Of a DNA stretch of 64,000 bases, positions 1-8,791 are shown one piece after another. Every line of letters starts with the position of its first letter. Within the stretch, counting starts at the first letter, position 1. Origin of the DNA: Pseudomonas tolaasii NCPPB 2192. Lineage in GTDB: Bacteria; Pseudomonadota; Gammaproteobacteria; Pseudomonadales; Pseudomonadaceae. Location of the stretch: NCBI RefSeq assembly GCF_002813445.1, contig NZ_PHHD01000001.1, positions 6,014,001 through 6,078,000 of the forward strand, read 5' to 3'. The position numbers and the translations under genes are program-made. Under the pieces are notes generated by a model that was given only the letters and a program-made list of their open reading frames with translations, was not told the origin of the DNA and ran no database searches.

Positions 1-953
1 GCATCGAGCGCCAACCCGGCACGCTCCAGCAGCGCCTCGGCAGCTTCCAGGCGAATGTCCAGGGCGCCGACCTGAATGATGGTCAGCGGATCTTCGCTGG
101 CTTTTTCCACGCCGGCGTCGATCCACGGGCGCGCAAATTGCTGCACGAACTGCACCGTGTCACGCAGCGCGGCACGGGCGATCCCGGCGTCGATGGCGGC
201 AGTGGTCAGTTGTGCGAAAGGCCCGGCCAGGGTCGGCGAATCATAGGATTTATGTGTAGGAAACAGGTTGAACGCCGGTACCCGGAGGTTCTGTGCCAGC
301 ACCGTGCCGCTCGACGTGGTGCGCTGTCCCATGCTGTCCCAGTCATCCACCACCACCAGCCCTTGAGTGCCCCGCTGCACGAACGCCAACTGCGCATTTT
401 GTTGCTCATCCAGCGCCAGCACCGCGAGCCAATGAGCGTACAACGAACCGGTGCAATAACCCTTGCGGCCGTTGATCACGTAACTATCACCTTCGCGGCG
501 GATCGTCGCCTGAATGTCCTGCACATTTTTGCCGCCGGTTTCCGACAGCGCATTGGCAAACCGGTGGCCCTGCAACGCCAGCGCAAAGAAATGCGCCTGT
601 TGTTCAGGCGTACCTTGCAGGCGGATATCTTCCAGCAGGCAGTAATGGTTCTGCGGGATTTGCCCCAGTGACGGATCTGCGGCCGAAATAATCGCAATTA
701 CCTGGGCCAGCACCGCGTAGGACACCTGCGCCCCGCCGAACTCGCGCGGCACGCTGATGCCCCACAGGCCACTGTTGGAATACAGGTCCACCACCTCGGC
801 GGGGACCTGGCGGGTGCGATCACGCTCGGCGTCCTGTTCCAGCAAAACGGCGGCGATACGATGGGCGACGGCAATCGCCTCGGCTTCATCGCGGATCACA
901 TCGGCATGGGGCGTGTGGATGGGGTAATCGGCAGATACAAAAGGCACAGACAT
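1..953 (-). CDS. SfnB-type acyl-CoA dehydrogenase family flavoprotein (partial at window edge)
   Basis: The reading frame is open from an ATG at 953 to the first base, so the C-terminal end lies outside the window and about 317 residues are visible. The N-terminal helical domain (about 20-125) is followed by the beta-domain with a SETGGKNVQDIQ-like stretch and a WDSMGQR block near residue 210, as in acyl-CoA-dehydrogenase-fold flavoproteins. The best family guess is the SfnB group, FMN/FAD enzymes used in Pseudomonas to obtain sulfur from sulfones and similar compounds under sulfate limitation. No sulfur-related neighbour is visible here, so the exact substrate is open. The start is supported by a GAGAG stretch upstream of the ATG. 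Confidence 0.75.
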   Translation of the reverse strand, partial: MSVPFVSADYPIHTPHADVIRDEAEAIAVAHRIAAVLLEQDAERDRTRQVPAEVVDLYSNSGLWGISVPREFGGAQVSYAVLAQVIAIISAADPSLGQIPQNHYCLLEDIRLQGTPEQQAHFFALALQGHRFANALSETGGKNVQDIQATIRREGDSYVINGRKGYCTGSLYAHWLAVLALDEQQNAQLAFVQRGTQGLVVVDDWDSMGQRTTSSGTVLAQNLRVPAFNLFPTHKSYDSPTLAGPFAQLTTAAIDAGIARAALRDTVQFVQQFARPWIDAGVEKASEDPLTIIQVGALDIRLEAAEALLERAGLALD

Positions 954-1177
954 ACAACGCTCTCGGGGGAATGGGTTGCCTGGGGTATTGCAGCTTCTGT
1001 GCCGGGGCTGAAACCGGCGGTTTGGCGCGGTAAAACGGATCCGAACCCGTGTGTGGCGCAGCAATCTGCCGGTTCACTGTTGCCTGGCGAACACCTCGTC
1101 GGCTCGCCGCAGCCCGCGCGGCACGTGGCCTATAGTGAAAAGGCCGTGCCTCCATCACCACCACCTGGGAGAACGAT

Positions 1178-1636
1178 ATGAGCGTTAAACCGATTCCAGA
1201 GGGCTATCACAGCGTCACGCCTTACATGGGCATCAACAACGCTGCCGAAGCCATCGAGTTTTACAAAAAAGCCTTCGGCGCCACCCAAGTCATGCGCCTG
1301 GACATGCCCGACGGCAAGGTCGGCCACGCGGAGCTGCGCATTGGCGACTCGGCGATCATGCTGGGCACGCCCTGCGATGAAATGGCCCTGCGCAACCCGG
1401 CCGAACACACCAGCGTCGGCTTGCACCTGTACGTGAATGATGTGGACGCGCAATTCAAACAGGCGCTGGCAGCGGGTGCCAGCGTGGTGTCCGAGCCGAA
1501 AGACCAGTTTTATGGCGACCGCTCGGCAAGCGTGAAGGACCCGTTCGGGCACCTGTGGTTTCTGGCCACGCGCAAGGAGGACTTGACCGAAGAACAGATC
1601 CGCCAGCGAGCCATGGAGATGTTCCAGCAAGGCTGA
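1178..1636 (+). CDS. VOC family (PhnB/glyoxalase-like) protein
   Basis: A 152-residue protein with two babbab VOC repeats. It has the typical opening VTPYMGINNAAEAIEFYKKA, a middle HAELRIGDSAIMLG segment and the closing KDPFGHLWFLATR segment. Members bind a metal and act as dioxygenases, isomerases or resistance proteins. This PhnB-like subgroup often has no assigned substrate and lacks a complete glyoxalase I ligand set that I could confirm by eye. A GGGAGA Shine-Dalgarno precedes the ATG. It stands alone: the upstream gene is divergent, and a REPIN follows directly. Confidence 0.85.
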   Translation: MSVKPIPEGYHSVTPYMGINNAAEAIEFYKKAFGATQVMRLDMPDGKVGHAELRIGDSAIMLGTPCDEMALRNPAEHTSVGLHLYVNDVDAQFKQALAAGASVVSEPKDQFYGDRSASVKDPFGHLWFLATRKEDLTEEQIRQRAMEMFQQG

Positions 1637-1652
1637 GAACCCGACTGCCCCC

Positions 1653-1741
1653 TGTGGGAGCTGGCTTGCCTGCGATGGCATCGACTCAAAATGCCTGATG
1701 CACCGCAGTGGCTGCACCGCAGGCAAGCCAGCTCCCGCAGG
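1653..1741. repeat. REPIN 1 (two inverted REP sequences)
   Basis: A REP of about 24 bp (GTGGGAGCTGGCTTGCCTGC core) on the plus strand is followed after a short spacer by its inverted partner ending near 1740. The second arm has a mismatch (CCCGCAG instead of CCCACA). It lies just after the VOC gene. Confidence 0.9.
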
Positions 1742-1865
1742 AGTGTTCATTGTTTGCCGAGACCACGCTCCTACACACTTCATGAACAACCCCTCCACGC
1801 TTTCCCCCTTGCCCCGAACGCCGCGTGATTCCACGATGCAAGCACTAATAAAGAGGAGTCATCCC

Positions 1866-2741
1866 ATGTTCGCCGGTTTCCAAAAAGACAGGTGCCACGT
1901 CAACGGCGTGGACATCAGCTACCGCAAAGGCGGTACAGGTCCCGGTCTGCTCCTGCTGCACGGGCACCCGCAAACCCACGTCATCTGGCACAAAGTCGCC
2001 GAACAACTCGCCGAGCATTTCACCGTGGTCGCTGCCGACCTGCGTGGTTATGGCGACAGCAGCAAGCCACCGGCGGATGACAATCACGCCAGCTATTCAA
2101 AACGCGAAATGGCCCGCGACGGCGTCGAGCTGATGCAAGCCCTGGGTTTCGACACCTTCTCGGTGCTGGCCCACGACCGGGGCGCCCGCGTTGCCCACCG
2201 CCTGGCGCTGGACCACCCGCATGCCGTACAACGCATGGTGCTGCTGGACATCGCGCCGACACTGGCGATGTACGCCCAGACCGACGAAGCCTTTGCCCGC
2301 GCCTACTGGCACTGGTTCTTCCTGATCCGCCCGGCGCCGTTGCCCGAAGCCCTGATCGAAAGCAACCCCGAGCTGTACCTGCGCAGCGTGATGGGCAGCC
2401 GCAGCGCCGGGCTCAAACCCTTCACCGACGAAGCGTTCGCCGAATACCTGCGCTGCCTGAGCTTGCCCGGCAGCGCCACCGGCATCTGCGAGGACTACCG
2501 TGCTGCCGCCGGTATCGACCTCGAACATGACAGGGCGGACATCGACGCCGGCAACCACCTCAACCTGCCGTTGCTGGTGATGTGGGGCGCCGAAGGCACT
2601 GTCGGCCGCTGTTTCGAGCCGCTCAAGGAGTGGCAGAAAGTCGCCACCGACGTGCGTGGCAAGGCCCTGCCGGCCGGCCATTACATCGCTGAAGAAATCC
2701 CCGAGTTGTTGCTCGGCGAAGTCCTGACCTTCCTTCGCTGA
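1866..2741 (+). CDS. alpha/beta hydrolase, haloacetate (fluoroacetate) dehalogenase-like
   Basis: A 291-residue alpha/beta hydrolase. The oxyanion-hole segment HGHPQTHVIW (about 32-41) and DLRGYGDSSKPP lead to the nucleophile elbow HDRGARVAHR. The nucleophile is Asp104 with Arg105 and Arg108, the same spacing as the Asp-Arg-x-x-Arg of fluoroacetate dehalogenases, and the catalytic His is near residue 272 in AGHYIAEE. Family members hydrolyse haloacetates or epoxides, and the paired arginines favour a 2-haloacid-type carboxylate substrate. I chose the ATG at 1866 because AGGAG lies just upstream and alignment of the Asp fits. An in-frame ATG at 1836 is less likely. Substrate not proven. Confidence 0.8.
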   Translation: MFAGFQKDRCHVNGVDISYRKGGTGPGLLLLHGHPQTHVIWHKVAEQLAEHFTVVAADLRGYGDSSKPPADDNHASYSKREMARDGVELMQALGFDTFSVLAHDRGARVAHRLALDHPHAVQRMVLLDIAPTLAMYAQTDEAFARAYWHWFFLIRPAPLPEALIESNPELYLRSVMGSRSAGLKPFTDEAFAEYLRCLSLPGSATGICEDYRAAAGIDLEHDRADIDAGNHLNLPLLVMWGAEGTVGRCFEPLKEWQKVATDVRGKALPAGHYIAEEIPELLLGEVLTFLR

Positions 2742-2773
2742 ATGCCGTAACCCCGTGACCTGATGGACCCGCC

Positions 2774-2797
2774 TCGCAGGCTGCCAATCGCCTGCGA
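2774..2797. promoter_or_regulatory. 8-bp perfect inverted repeat upstream of dctA
   Basis: TCGCAGGC and GCCTGCGA are separated by 8 bases, between the hydrolase stop and the dctA start. There is no T-run, so it could be a weak terminator, an operator or a REP-related relic. Role unknown. Confidence 0.4.
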
Positions 2798-2837
2798 CGG
2801 GTTCGCTTTGCCCCAAAAAACGATTGAGACAATAACA

Positions 2838-4142
2838 ATGACAATCAGAAAACTGCTGGGAACCCTGTATGTGCAGGTGCTCATCGCCATCGCGCTGGGT
2901 GTGTTGATCGGCCATGAGTGGCCGCAAATCGGCATCGACCTCAAGCCGCTGGGCGACGGGTTCATCAAACTGATCAAGATGATCATCGGCCCGATCATCT
3001 TCTGCACGGTGGTGTCCGGCATCACCAGCATGCACGACGTGAAACAGGTGGGTCGGGTCGGCGGCAAGGCGCTGCTGTACTTCGAGGTCGTGTCCACCAT
3101 CGCCCTGCTGATCGGCATCCTTTCCGCGCACCTGCTGCACCCCGGCGTGGGCTTCAATATCGATGTGAAAACCCTCGACGGCTCGGCCATCGCCGGTTTT
3201 GTCGGCCAGGCGCAACACAGTGAAGGCGTGACCGGTTTTCTGCTGAACATCATCCCGGGCACCTTTTTCGATGCCTTCGCCAAGGGTGAAATCCTGCCGG
3301 TGCTGTTTATCTCCGTGCTGTTCGGTTTGGGCCTGGTGATGGTCGGCGAAAAGGCGCGACCGCTGGTGGGTGTGATCAACCAGGCAAGCGAAGTGTTTTT
3401 CCGCATTGTCGGCATGATCAGCCGGGTGGCGCCGATTGGTGCGTTTGGTGCGATTGCCTTCACCATCGGCAAATACGGTGTGGGTTCGCTGCTGCCGCTG
3501 CTCAAACTGGTGGGCACCTTCTATATCACCGCGTTTTTCTTTGTCGCCGTGGTGCTGGGCAGCATCGCGCGTTACGCAGGCTTCAGCATTTTCAAGTTGA
3601 TGGGCTATATCAAGTCGGAACTGTTGATCGTGCTGGGCACCAGCTCTTCGGAGTCCGCCCTGCCGCAATTGATCCAGAAACTGGAGCGCCTCGGCGCCTC
3701 CAAGGGCGTGGTGGGCATCGTGGTGCCGACCGGCTACACCTTCAACCTCGACGGCACCAACATCTATATGACCCTGGCGGTGCTGTTCCTGGCCCAGGCC
3801 ACCAATACCCACCTGCCGCTGGAACAACAGTTGACCTTGCTGGCGGTCGCAATGCTGACCTCCAAAGGCGCCGGAGCCGTGGTCGGTGCGGGTTTTGTGG
3901 CACTGGCCGCGAGCCTGGCGGTGGTGCCGACCGTGCCGGTGGCGGCGATGGTGTTGATCCTGGGCGTCGACCGCTTCATGGCCGAATGCCGCTCGCTGAC
4001 CAATATCATCGGCAACGCCGTGGCCGCGCTGGTGGTCGCTGCCTGGGAAGGTGAGCTGGACCGCGAAAAAATGGCCCCGATTGCCCTCAAGCATGGCCGC
4101 CACGCGCGGGCTGCCGCCAAGGCGAAGATCGCCGCCGAGTAA
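2838..4142 (+). CDS. dctA: C4-dicarboxylate transporter DctA
   Basis: A 434-residue inner-membrane sodium- or proton-coupled symporter of the DAACS family that imports succinate, fumarate, malate and related acids. The N-terminus LGTLYVQVLIAIALG is family-typical. The substrate and cation-binding region is visible as the serine-rich GTSSSESALPQ hairpin (about 270) and the PTGYTFNLDGTNIYM motif (about 300), followed by the HP2/TM8 region with TSKGAGAV. Length is normal for DctA. The ATG at 2838 is chosen because upstream in-frame codons run into non-conserved sequence. It lies beside a LysR gene of the DmlR/TtdR kind, which may control it. Confidence 0.95.
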   Translation: MTIRKLLGTLYVQVLIAIALGVLIGHEWPQIGIDLKPLGDGFIKLIKMIIGPIIFCTVVSGITSMHDVKQVGRVGGKALLYFEVVSTIALLIGILSAHLLHPGVGFNIDVKTLDGSAIAGFVGQAQHSEGVTGFLLNIIPGTFFDAFAKGEILPVLFISVLFGLGLVMVGEKARPLVGVINQASEVFFRIVGMISRVAPIGAFGAIAFTIGKYGVGSLLPLLKLVGTFYITAFFFVAVVLGSIARYAGFSIFKLMGYIKSELLIVLGTSSSESALPQLIQKLERLGASKGVVGIVVPTGYTFNLDGTNIYMTLAVLFLAQATNTHLPLEQQLTLLAVAMLTSKGAGAVVGAGFVALAASLAVVPTVPVAAMVLILGVDRFMAECRSLTNIIGNAVAALVVAAWEGELDREKMAPIALKHGRHARAAAKAKIAAE

Positions 4143-4154
4143 GCCAATACACCC

Positions 4155-4176
4155 GGGTGTGCCGGAAGGCACACCC
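4155..4176 (+). terminator. Hairpin after dctA
   Basis: A 9-bp perfect stem, GGGTGTGCC / GGCACACCC, with a GGAA loop lies 12 bases after the dctA stop. It lacks a U-tract, so termination strength is uncertain. Confidence 0.55.
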
Positions 4177-4220
4177 AACCGGTGCTATTCTGGCGGCTCA
4201 TGCCGCCACGTCTGTTTCTG

Positions 4221-5135
4221 ATGACTAACAAGAAAGATACCGTGCCCCTACCCGAAGACCTACGGGTGTTCCTGACTGTGATCCGCAAGGCCGGCTTCGC
4301 TGCCGCCGCCGATGAGCTGGGGTTGTCGCCGGCGTATGTCAGCAAGCGTATCCAGATCCTTGAAACCACCCTGGCCACCCGCCTGCTGCACCGCACCAGC
4401 CGCCGCATCGCCCTGACCGAAGACGGCGAACGCGTGCAGCGCTGGGCCGTGCGCATCCTCGAAGATTTCCAGCAACTCTCCGATGAACTCTCCGACGCCC
4501 ATGACAGCCCGCGAGGCCACCTGCACTTGTGCAGCAGTTTCGGTTTTGGCCGCAACCATGTGGCGCCTGCCCTGTCGTTGCTGGCGGAACAGTACCCGGA
4601 CCTGGAAATCCGCCTGGACCTGTTCGACCGGGTGGTGGACATCGTCAGCGAAGGCTTTGACCTGGAAATTCGCGTGGGCGACGACATCCCCGGCCAGCAC
4701 ATCGGCCGCCGCCTGGTGAGTAACCGCCGCGTGCTGTGCGCCGCACCGGCTTACCTCAAACGCCGTGGTACACCACAGCAACTGAGCGACCTGGAACACC
4801 ACGATTGCCTGGTGCTCAAGGAGCGCGACAACGCGTTTGGCATCTGGAACCTGGAACGCGACGGCGCGTCCGAAAGCGTGCGCGTGCGCGGGCCGCTGTC
4901 GTCGAACAATGGCGAGATTGTGTTGCAGTGGGCATTGGACGGGCGCGGTGTATTGCTGCGCTCAATGTGGGATGTGAAGCCGCTGCTGGAGCAAGGCAAG
5001 CTGGTGCAGGTGCTGCACGACTACACCCAGAGCGCCAATGTGTGGGCGGTATACCCGACACGACTGGCGTATTCCGGCAAGCTGCGCGCCTGCGTGGAGT
5101 TTTTGCAGGAGCACTTCAAGGGGCTCTCGATTTAG
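4221..5135 (+). CDS. LysR-family regulator (DmlR/TtdR-like)
   Basis: About 304 residues. The N-terminal winged helix-turn-helix spans roughly residues 10-70, with FAAAADELGLSPAYVSKRI as recognition region and LLHRTSRRIALTEDGE as wing. The effector domain follows. The helix resembles the DmlR/TtdR subgroup, regulators of D-malate, tartrate and other C4 acids, which fits its place next to dctA and an isopropylmalate-dehydratase-like pair. The start could be the ATG at 4200 or at 4221. Neither has a clear Shine-Dalgarno, and 4221 places the helix at the usual distance. Target assignment is inference. Confidence 0.85.
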   Translation: MTNKKDTVPLPEDLRVFLTVIRKAGFAAAADELGLSPAYVSKRIQILETTLATRLLHRTSRRIALTEDGERVQRWAVRILEDFQQLSDELSDAHDSPRGHLHLCSSFGFGRNHVAPALSLLAEQYPDLEIRLDLFDRVVDIVSEGFDLEIRVGDDIPGQHIGRRLVSNRRVLCAAPAYLKRRGTPQQLSDLEHHDCLVLKERDNAFGIWNLERDGASESVRVRGPLSSNNGEIVLQWALDGRGVLLRSMWDVKPLLEQGKLVQVLHDYTQSANVWAVYPTRLAYSGKLRACVEFLQEHFKGLSI

Positions 5136-5163
5136 CCTGGTTCCAGATTGAAATGGAGTCCCA

Positions 5164-5252
5164 TGTGGGAGCTGGCTTGCCTGCGATAGCGGTAGGTCAT
5201 CTGACATTTCTGTTACTGATAGACCGCTATCGCAGGCAAGCCAGCTCCCACA
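5164..5252. repeat. REPIN 2
   Basis: Two near-perfect inverted REP copies (GTGGGAGCTGGCTTGCCTGC core). They lie between the convergent LysR gene and leuD, and the inner parts of the two arms also pair (GCGATAGCGGT / ACCGCTATCGC). Confidence 0.92.
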
Positions 5253-5269
5253 GGTTGATTTTTGTTGTG

Positions 5270-5884
5270 TCAGCTTAGCCAGGGGTTGGCCGCGAGGTGA
5301 CGCTGCTCAAACGCCTTGATCTCATCGCTGCGCTGCAACGTACTGCCAATCGCATCCAGCCCCAGCAACAGCGCAGTCTTGCGCAAGGTATCGATCTGGA
5401 ACGGGATCACCTGGCCATCCGCCAAGTGAATTTCCTGCGCCTCCAGATTCACACTGATCTGCGCCTGCGCAGGCTGACTCACAAATTGCCCCAATTGCTG
5501 CAACACCGTCTCTTCCAGCGTGATCAACAACACGCCGTTACGCTGGCAGTTGTCATAGAAAATCCCGGCAAAGCTGCTGCCGATCAGCGCGCGAATGCCC
5601 ATTTGTTTCAGGCCCCACACCGCGTGTTCACGGCTGGAACCACAACCGAAGTTCGGCCCGACCACCATAAAGCCGGCACCTTGCCAGGCCGGCTGGTTCA
5701 GCACGAACTCAGGGTTCAGTTCGCCGGACGCGAGGAAACGCAGGTCAAAAAACAAACCGCGATCCAGCCCGCTGCGGTCAATGCCTTTGAGAAACTGCTT
5801 GGGCATGATCACGTCGGTGTCGATATTCGCCGCGAGCATGGGCGCGGCCTTGCCGGTGACCAGGGTGAAAGGTTGCAGGCTCAT
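5270..5884 (-). CDS. leuD: 3-isopropylmalate dehydratase small subunit family (LeuD-like)
   Basis: A 204-residue swivel-domain subunit of the aconitase superfamily. It carries the conserved NIDTDVIMPKQFLK (about 20-33) and the GPNFGCGSSREHA active-site loop (about 77-89), and its length fits LeuD. It partners the large subunit encoded immediately upstream, and the two genes overlap by four bases (ATGA), so they are translationally coupled. No leuB or leuA is nearby. This is therefore likely a second, specialised pair rather than the leucine operon, and hydration of maleate, citraconate or methylated malates are alternatives. Confidence 0.85.
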   Translation of the reverse strand: MSLQPFTLVTGKAAPMLAANIDTDVIMPKQFLKGIDRSGLDRGLFFDLRFLASGELNPEFVLNQPAWQGAGFMVVGPNFGCGSSREHAVWGLKQMGIRALIGSSFAGIFYDNCQRNGVLLITLEETVLQQLGQFVSQPAQAQISVNLEAQEIHLADGQVIPFQIDTLRKTALLLGLDAIGSTLQRSDEIKAFEQRHLAANPWLS

Positions 5885-7299
5885 GTGCGGTCTCCAAAAT
5901 GGCGGATATCGGTGAGGCGGCCGGTGATGGCGGCAGCGGCGACCATCGCCGGGCTCATCAGGTGGGTGCGTGCGCCCGCGCCCTGGCGGCCTTCAAAGTT
6001 GCGGTTGGTGCTGGAGGCGCAGCGGTCGCCGGGGGCGAGCACGTCGTCGTTCATTGCCAGGCACATCGAGCAGCCGGACTGGCGCCATTCGAAACCGGCG
6101 TCGATAAAAATGGCTGCCAGCCCTTCGGCTTCGGCCTGGTCGCGTACTTCGGTGGAGCCCGGCACGATCATCGCCCGCACGTGCTCGGCCACGTGTTTGC
6201 CACGCACTACGCTGGCCGCGTCGCGCAGGTCTTCGATGCGCGCGTTGGTGCAGGAACCGATAAACGCGTGGCTGATGACGATTTCACTCAACGGCATGCC
6301 GGCTTCCAGGCCCATGTAATTGAGCGCGCGGCGCATGTCCTGGCGCAGGATCAGGTCGCTGACGTCCTGCGGGTCGGGCACGCAGGCGCCAATCGGCGCG
6401 GCCTGGTCGGGGCTGGTGCCCCAGGTGACCATGGGTTCCAGGGCGTTGGCGTCGAGCTGCACTTCCTGGTCGAACACGGCGTCGGCGTCTGAATGCAGTT
6501 GGCGCCAGCCCACCAGGGCCTGCTCCCACAATTCACCCTGTGGCGCGCGGGGTTTGCCCTTGAGGTAGGCGAAGACTTTTTCGTCCGGCGCCATGAACGC
6601 ACCGCGCGCACCGGCTTCCACCGCCATGTTGCAGATGGTCATGCGTGCCTCGACGCTCAGCGCGTCAATGGTCGAACCACGGAATTCAATGGCATAACCG
6701 GTTGCGCCGGATGCGCCGATCTTGCCGATCAGCGCCATGATCACGTCTTTGGAGGTCAAGCCCGGCGCCAGTTCGCCATCGACGGTCACGCGCATGCTTT
6801 TAAGGCGTTTGTAGACCAGGGTTTGCGACGCCAGCAAGTGCTCGATTTCCGAGGTGCCGATGCCGAACCCGAACGCGCCGAGGGCACCGTAAGTGGTGGT
6901 GTGGCTGTCACCGGCGGCGATCACCATGCCCGGCAGAATGAAGCCCTGCTCGGGGGCGATTACGTGCTCGATACCCTGGCGTTTGTCGAGGATATCCAGC
7001 AGTTCGATGCCGAAATCCGCGCAGTTTTCCGCCAGGTACGACACCTGCCGCGCGCCGCCCGCATCCGGCATGGCCGCGATCCGCTTGGGCGTGGTGGGGT
7101 TTACGTGGTCGACCACCGCCAGCGCCGTGCCGGGGCGCCAAACATCACGCCCGGCCTCACGCAGGCCGCTGAATGCCTGGGGGCTGGTGTATTCGTTGAT
7201 CACCTGGCGGTCGATATAAAGCAGGACATGGCCCTGGTCATCCAGGGGGCACACCGTGTGGGAGTCGATGTGTTTGTCGTAGAGGGTTCTGGCAGTCAT
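5881..7299 (-). CDS. leuC: 3-isopropylmalate dehydratase large subunit family (LeuC-like)
   Basis: A 472-residue [4Fe-4S] (de)hydratase subunit. It carries GDSHTTTYGALGAFGFGIG (about 130-148), the first cluster ligand in GSCTNARIEDLRDA (about 350) and the other two in SGCSMCLAMN (about 410), so the cluster site is complete. The segment VDHVNPTTPKR differs from the MDHNVPT form usual in biosynthetic LeuC, which supports a paralogous substrate. It is first in a two-gene operon with the small subunit. Context with dctA and a DmlR-like regulator suggests handling of a C4/C5 dicarboxylate such as maleate or citraconate. That is inference. Confidence 0.85.
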   Translation of the reverse strand: MTARTLYDKHIDSHTVCPLDDQGHVLLYIDRQVINEYTSPQAFSGLREAGRDVWRPGTALAVVDHVNPTTPKRIAAMPDAGGARQVSYLAENCADFGIELLDILDKRQGIEHVIAPEQGFILPGMVIAAGDSHTTTYGALGAFGFGIGTSEIEHLLASQTLVYKRLKSMRVTVDGELAPGLTSKDVIMALIGKIGASGATGYAIEFRGSTIDALSVEARMTICNMAVEAGARGAFMAPDEKVFAYLKGKPRAPQGELWEQALVGWRQLHSDADAVFDQEVQLDANALEPMVTWGTSPDQAAPIGACVPDPQDVSDLILRQDMRRALNYMGLEAGMPLSEIVISHAFIGSCTNARIEDLRDAASVVRGKHVAEHVRAMIVPGSTEVRDQAEAEGLAAIFIDAGFEWRQSGCSMCLAMNDDVLAPGDRCASSTNRNFEGRQGAGARTHLMSPAMVAAAAITGRLTDIRHFGDRT

Positions 7300-7588
7300 T
7301 TTTTATAGGCTCACGTTTCTTGGGGCTGGCTCAACGGCATAACCCCATCCTACGCAGCCCCCGGGGCCCATCAATGGCGCACGGGTGATGGCTTGGAACA
7401 TGTTTCGTGTTCGATCCAGGCGTTGAAGCGTCGCGAATGTGAACCTGAAACATTTTCTTTCATATCCCGCTTAGGGATTTGTGGATCTCATCCGTCTTAA
7501 CTTAGATACAGCCCGTCGCGTCAGCAAAAGCTACGACCGGCCTTTTCCGGGCCTCCATTGCCCCCCTCCAATCAAGACCCGCATTCAC
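7300..7588. other. Divergent intergenic region between leuC and fpvG
   Basis: About 290 bases holding the divergent promoters. I see no convincing Fur box or PvdS-type box by eye. An AT-rich stretch near 7448-7500 is the most promoter-like part on the fpvG side. Confidence 0.4.
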
Positions 7589-8791
7589 ATGTCGAAGAAG
7601 TCACGCTCAAAACTCTGGTTTCTCGTACACAGTTGGCTGGCATTGCCCATCTGGTTTTTTGTCCTGATCGTCTGCGTCACCGGCACCCTGGCGGTGGTGA
7701 GCCAGGAAATCGTGTGGCTGGCCAACCCGGACATCCGCGCGAGCAAACCCACGGATGACGCCGAACCCCTGAGCTATGACCAGGTGATCAGCGCCATCAA
7801 GCGCGCCGAACCCCAGGTGATCGTGCAATCCCTCAGCCGGCCGGACGAATCGCACTTTGCCTTGAGTGTCGACCTCAGCTATCCGGATGGCCGCTCCGTG
7901 GAGGTTTACGTCAACCCCTATACCGGAGCGATCCAGGGCATCAGCCCGTCGTTCAACTTCCGCCAGTTCACCCGCGCACTGCACGGCTGGTGGCTGGTGC
8001 CGTTTACCAATGGCTACAGCTGGGGCTGGTACCTGGTGTCATTGCTGGGCTTGCCGCTGCTGGCATCGCTGGTCACCGGGCTGGTGGTGTACAAACGGTT
8101 CTGGAAAGGCTTTTTCCGGCCGACCCTGCGTATCCGCCACGGCGCGCGGATTTTCTGGGGGGATTTCCACCGCCTGAGCGGCATCTGGTCGATCTGGTTC
8201 ATCGCCGTCATTTCCATCACCGGCACCTGGTTCCTGATTCAGGCCATCCTGGGCGACAACCAGATTTCCATCTCCAGCGAGCCCGTGGTTCCGGTCATCG
8301 CCCGCGAAAAAGTCCCGACCTCCGCGCCGGGTGTACCGGCCCCCATGATTCCCCTGGATGACGCCATCAAGATTGCCACCCAACGCATTCCGGGGCTGGA
8401 GGCCAGCTTTGTGAGCCTGCCGCTCAACGCCTACAGCCACCTGCAGATTGGTGGCCGGGGCTGGTACCCGTTGATGTACCAGACGGCACAAATCAACCCG
8501 TATGACGGTGAAATCGCCTCTTCGCACCTGCTGTCCGACCGCTCCAAACTGGAGTTCGTCACCGAATCCATGCGCCCGTTGCACACCGGCGACTTCGGCG
8601 GCATCTGGATCAAGCTGATCTGGGCCTTCTTTGGTCTGGTGCTGAGCATGATGGTGCTGAGCGGCCTGCTGATCTGGACCAAGCGCACCGCGCTGGCCAC
8701 CCTCAACGCCCTCAAGCGTGAGGCCAAGGCGCCACGCCGGCCGGCGCCCATCCCCGCCATGCAGGCTGAAACCTCGGAGAGCAACCGATGA
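7589..8791 (+). CDS. fpvG: Ferric-pyoverdine reductase FpvG (PepSY-TM protein)
   Basis: A 400-residue inner-membrane protein. It has transmembrane segments near residues 13-33, about 145-165, about 205-225 and about 335-360, with PepSY-type periplasmic regions between them and conserved histidines (HSWLALPIW, HGWWLVP, FHRLSGIW) typical of PepSY-associated reductases. In P. aeruginosa FpvG (PA2403) reduces iron on ferripyoverdine in the periplasm, assisted by FpvHJK. It is identified here by the exact gene order with the seven genes that follow. The ATG at 7589 puts the first membrane helix at the N-terminus, and in-frame codons further upstream look non-coding. Confidence 0.88.
   Translation: MSKKSRSKLWFLVHSWLALPIWFFVLIVCVTGTLAVVSQEIVWLANPDIRASKPTDDAEPLSYDQVISAIKRAEPQVIVQSLSRPDESHFALSVDLSYPDGRSVEVYVNPYTGAIQGISPSFNFRQFTRALHGWWLVPFTNGYSWGWYLVSLLGLPLLASLVTGLVVYKRFWKGFFRPTLRIRHGARIFWGDFHRLSGIWSIWFIAVISITGTWFLIQAILGDNQISISSEPVVPVIAREKVPTSAPGVPAPMIPLDDAIKIATQRIPGLEASFVSLPLNAYSHLQIGGRGWYPLMYQTAQINPYDGEIASSHLLSDRSKLEFVTESMRPLHTGDFGGIWIKLIWAFFGLVLSMMVLSGLLIWTKRTALATLNALKREAKAPRRPAPIPAMQAETSESNR

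Noticed and set aside
2097..4178. 693-codon minus-strand open frame opposite the hydrolase and dctA
   Set aside because: Its protein is rich in His/Gln/Asp with no domain. It is the reverse shadow of GC-rich coding DNA on the plus strand.
5270..7299. Reading the leuC-leuD pair as the leucine biosynthesis operon
   Set aside because: No leuB or leuA nearby, and neighbours relate to C4 acids. Kept as a paralog hypothesis.
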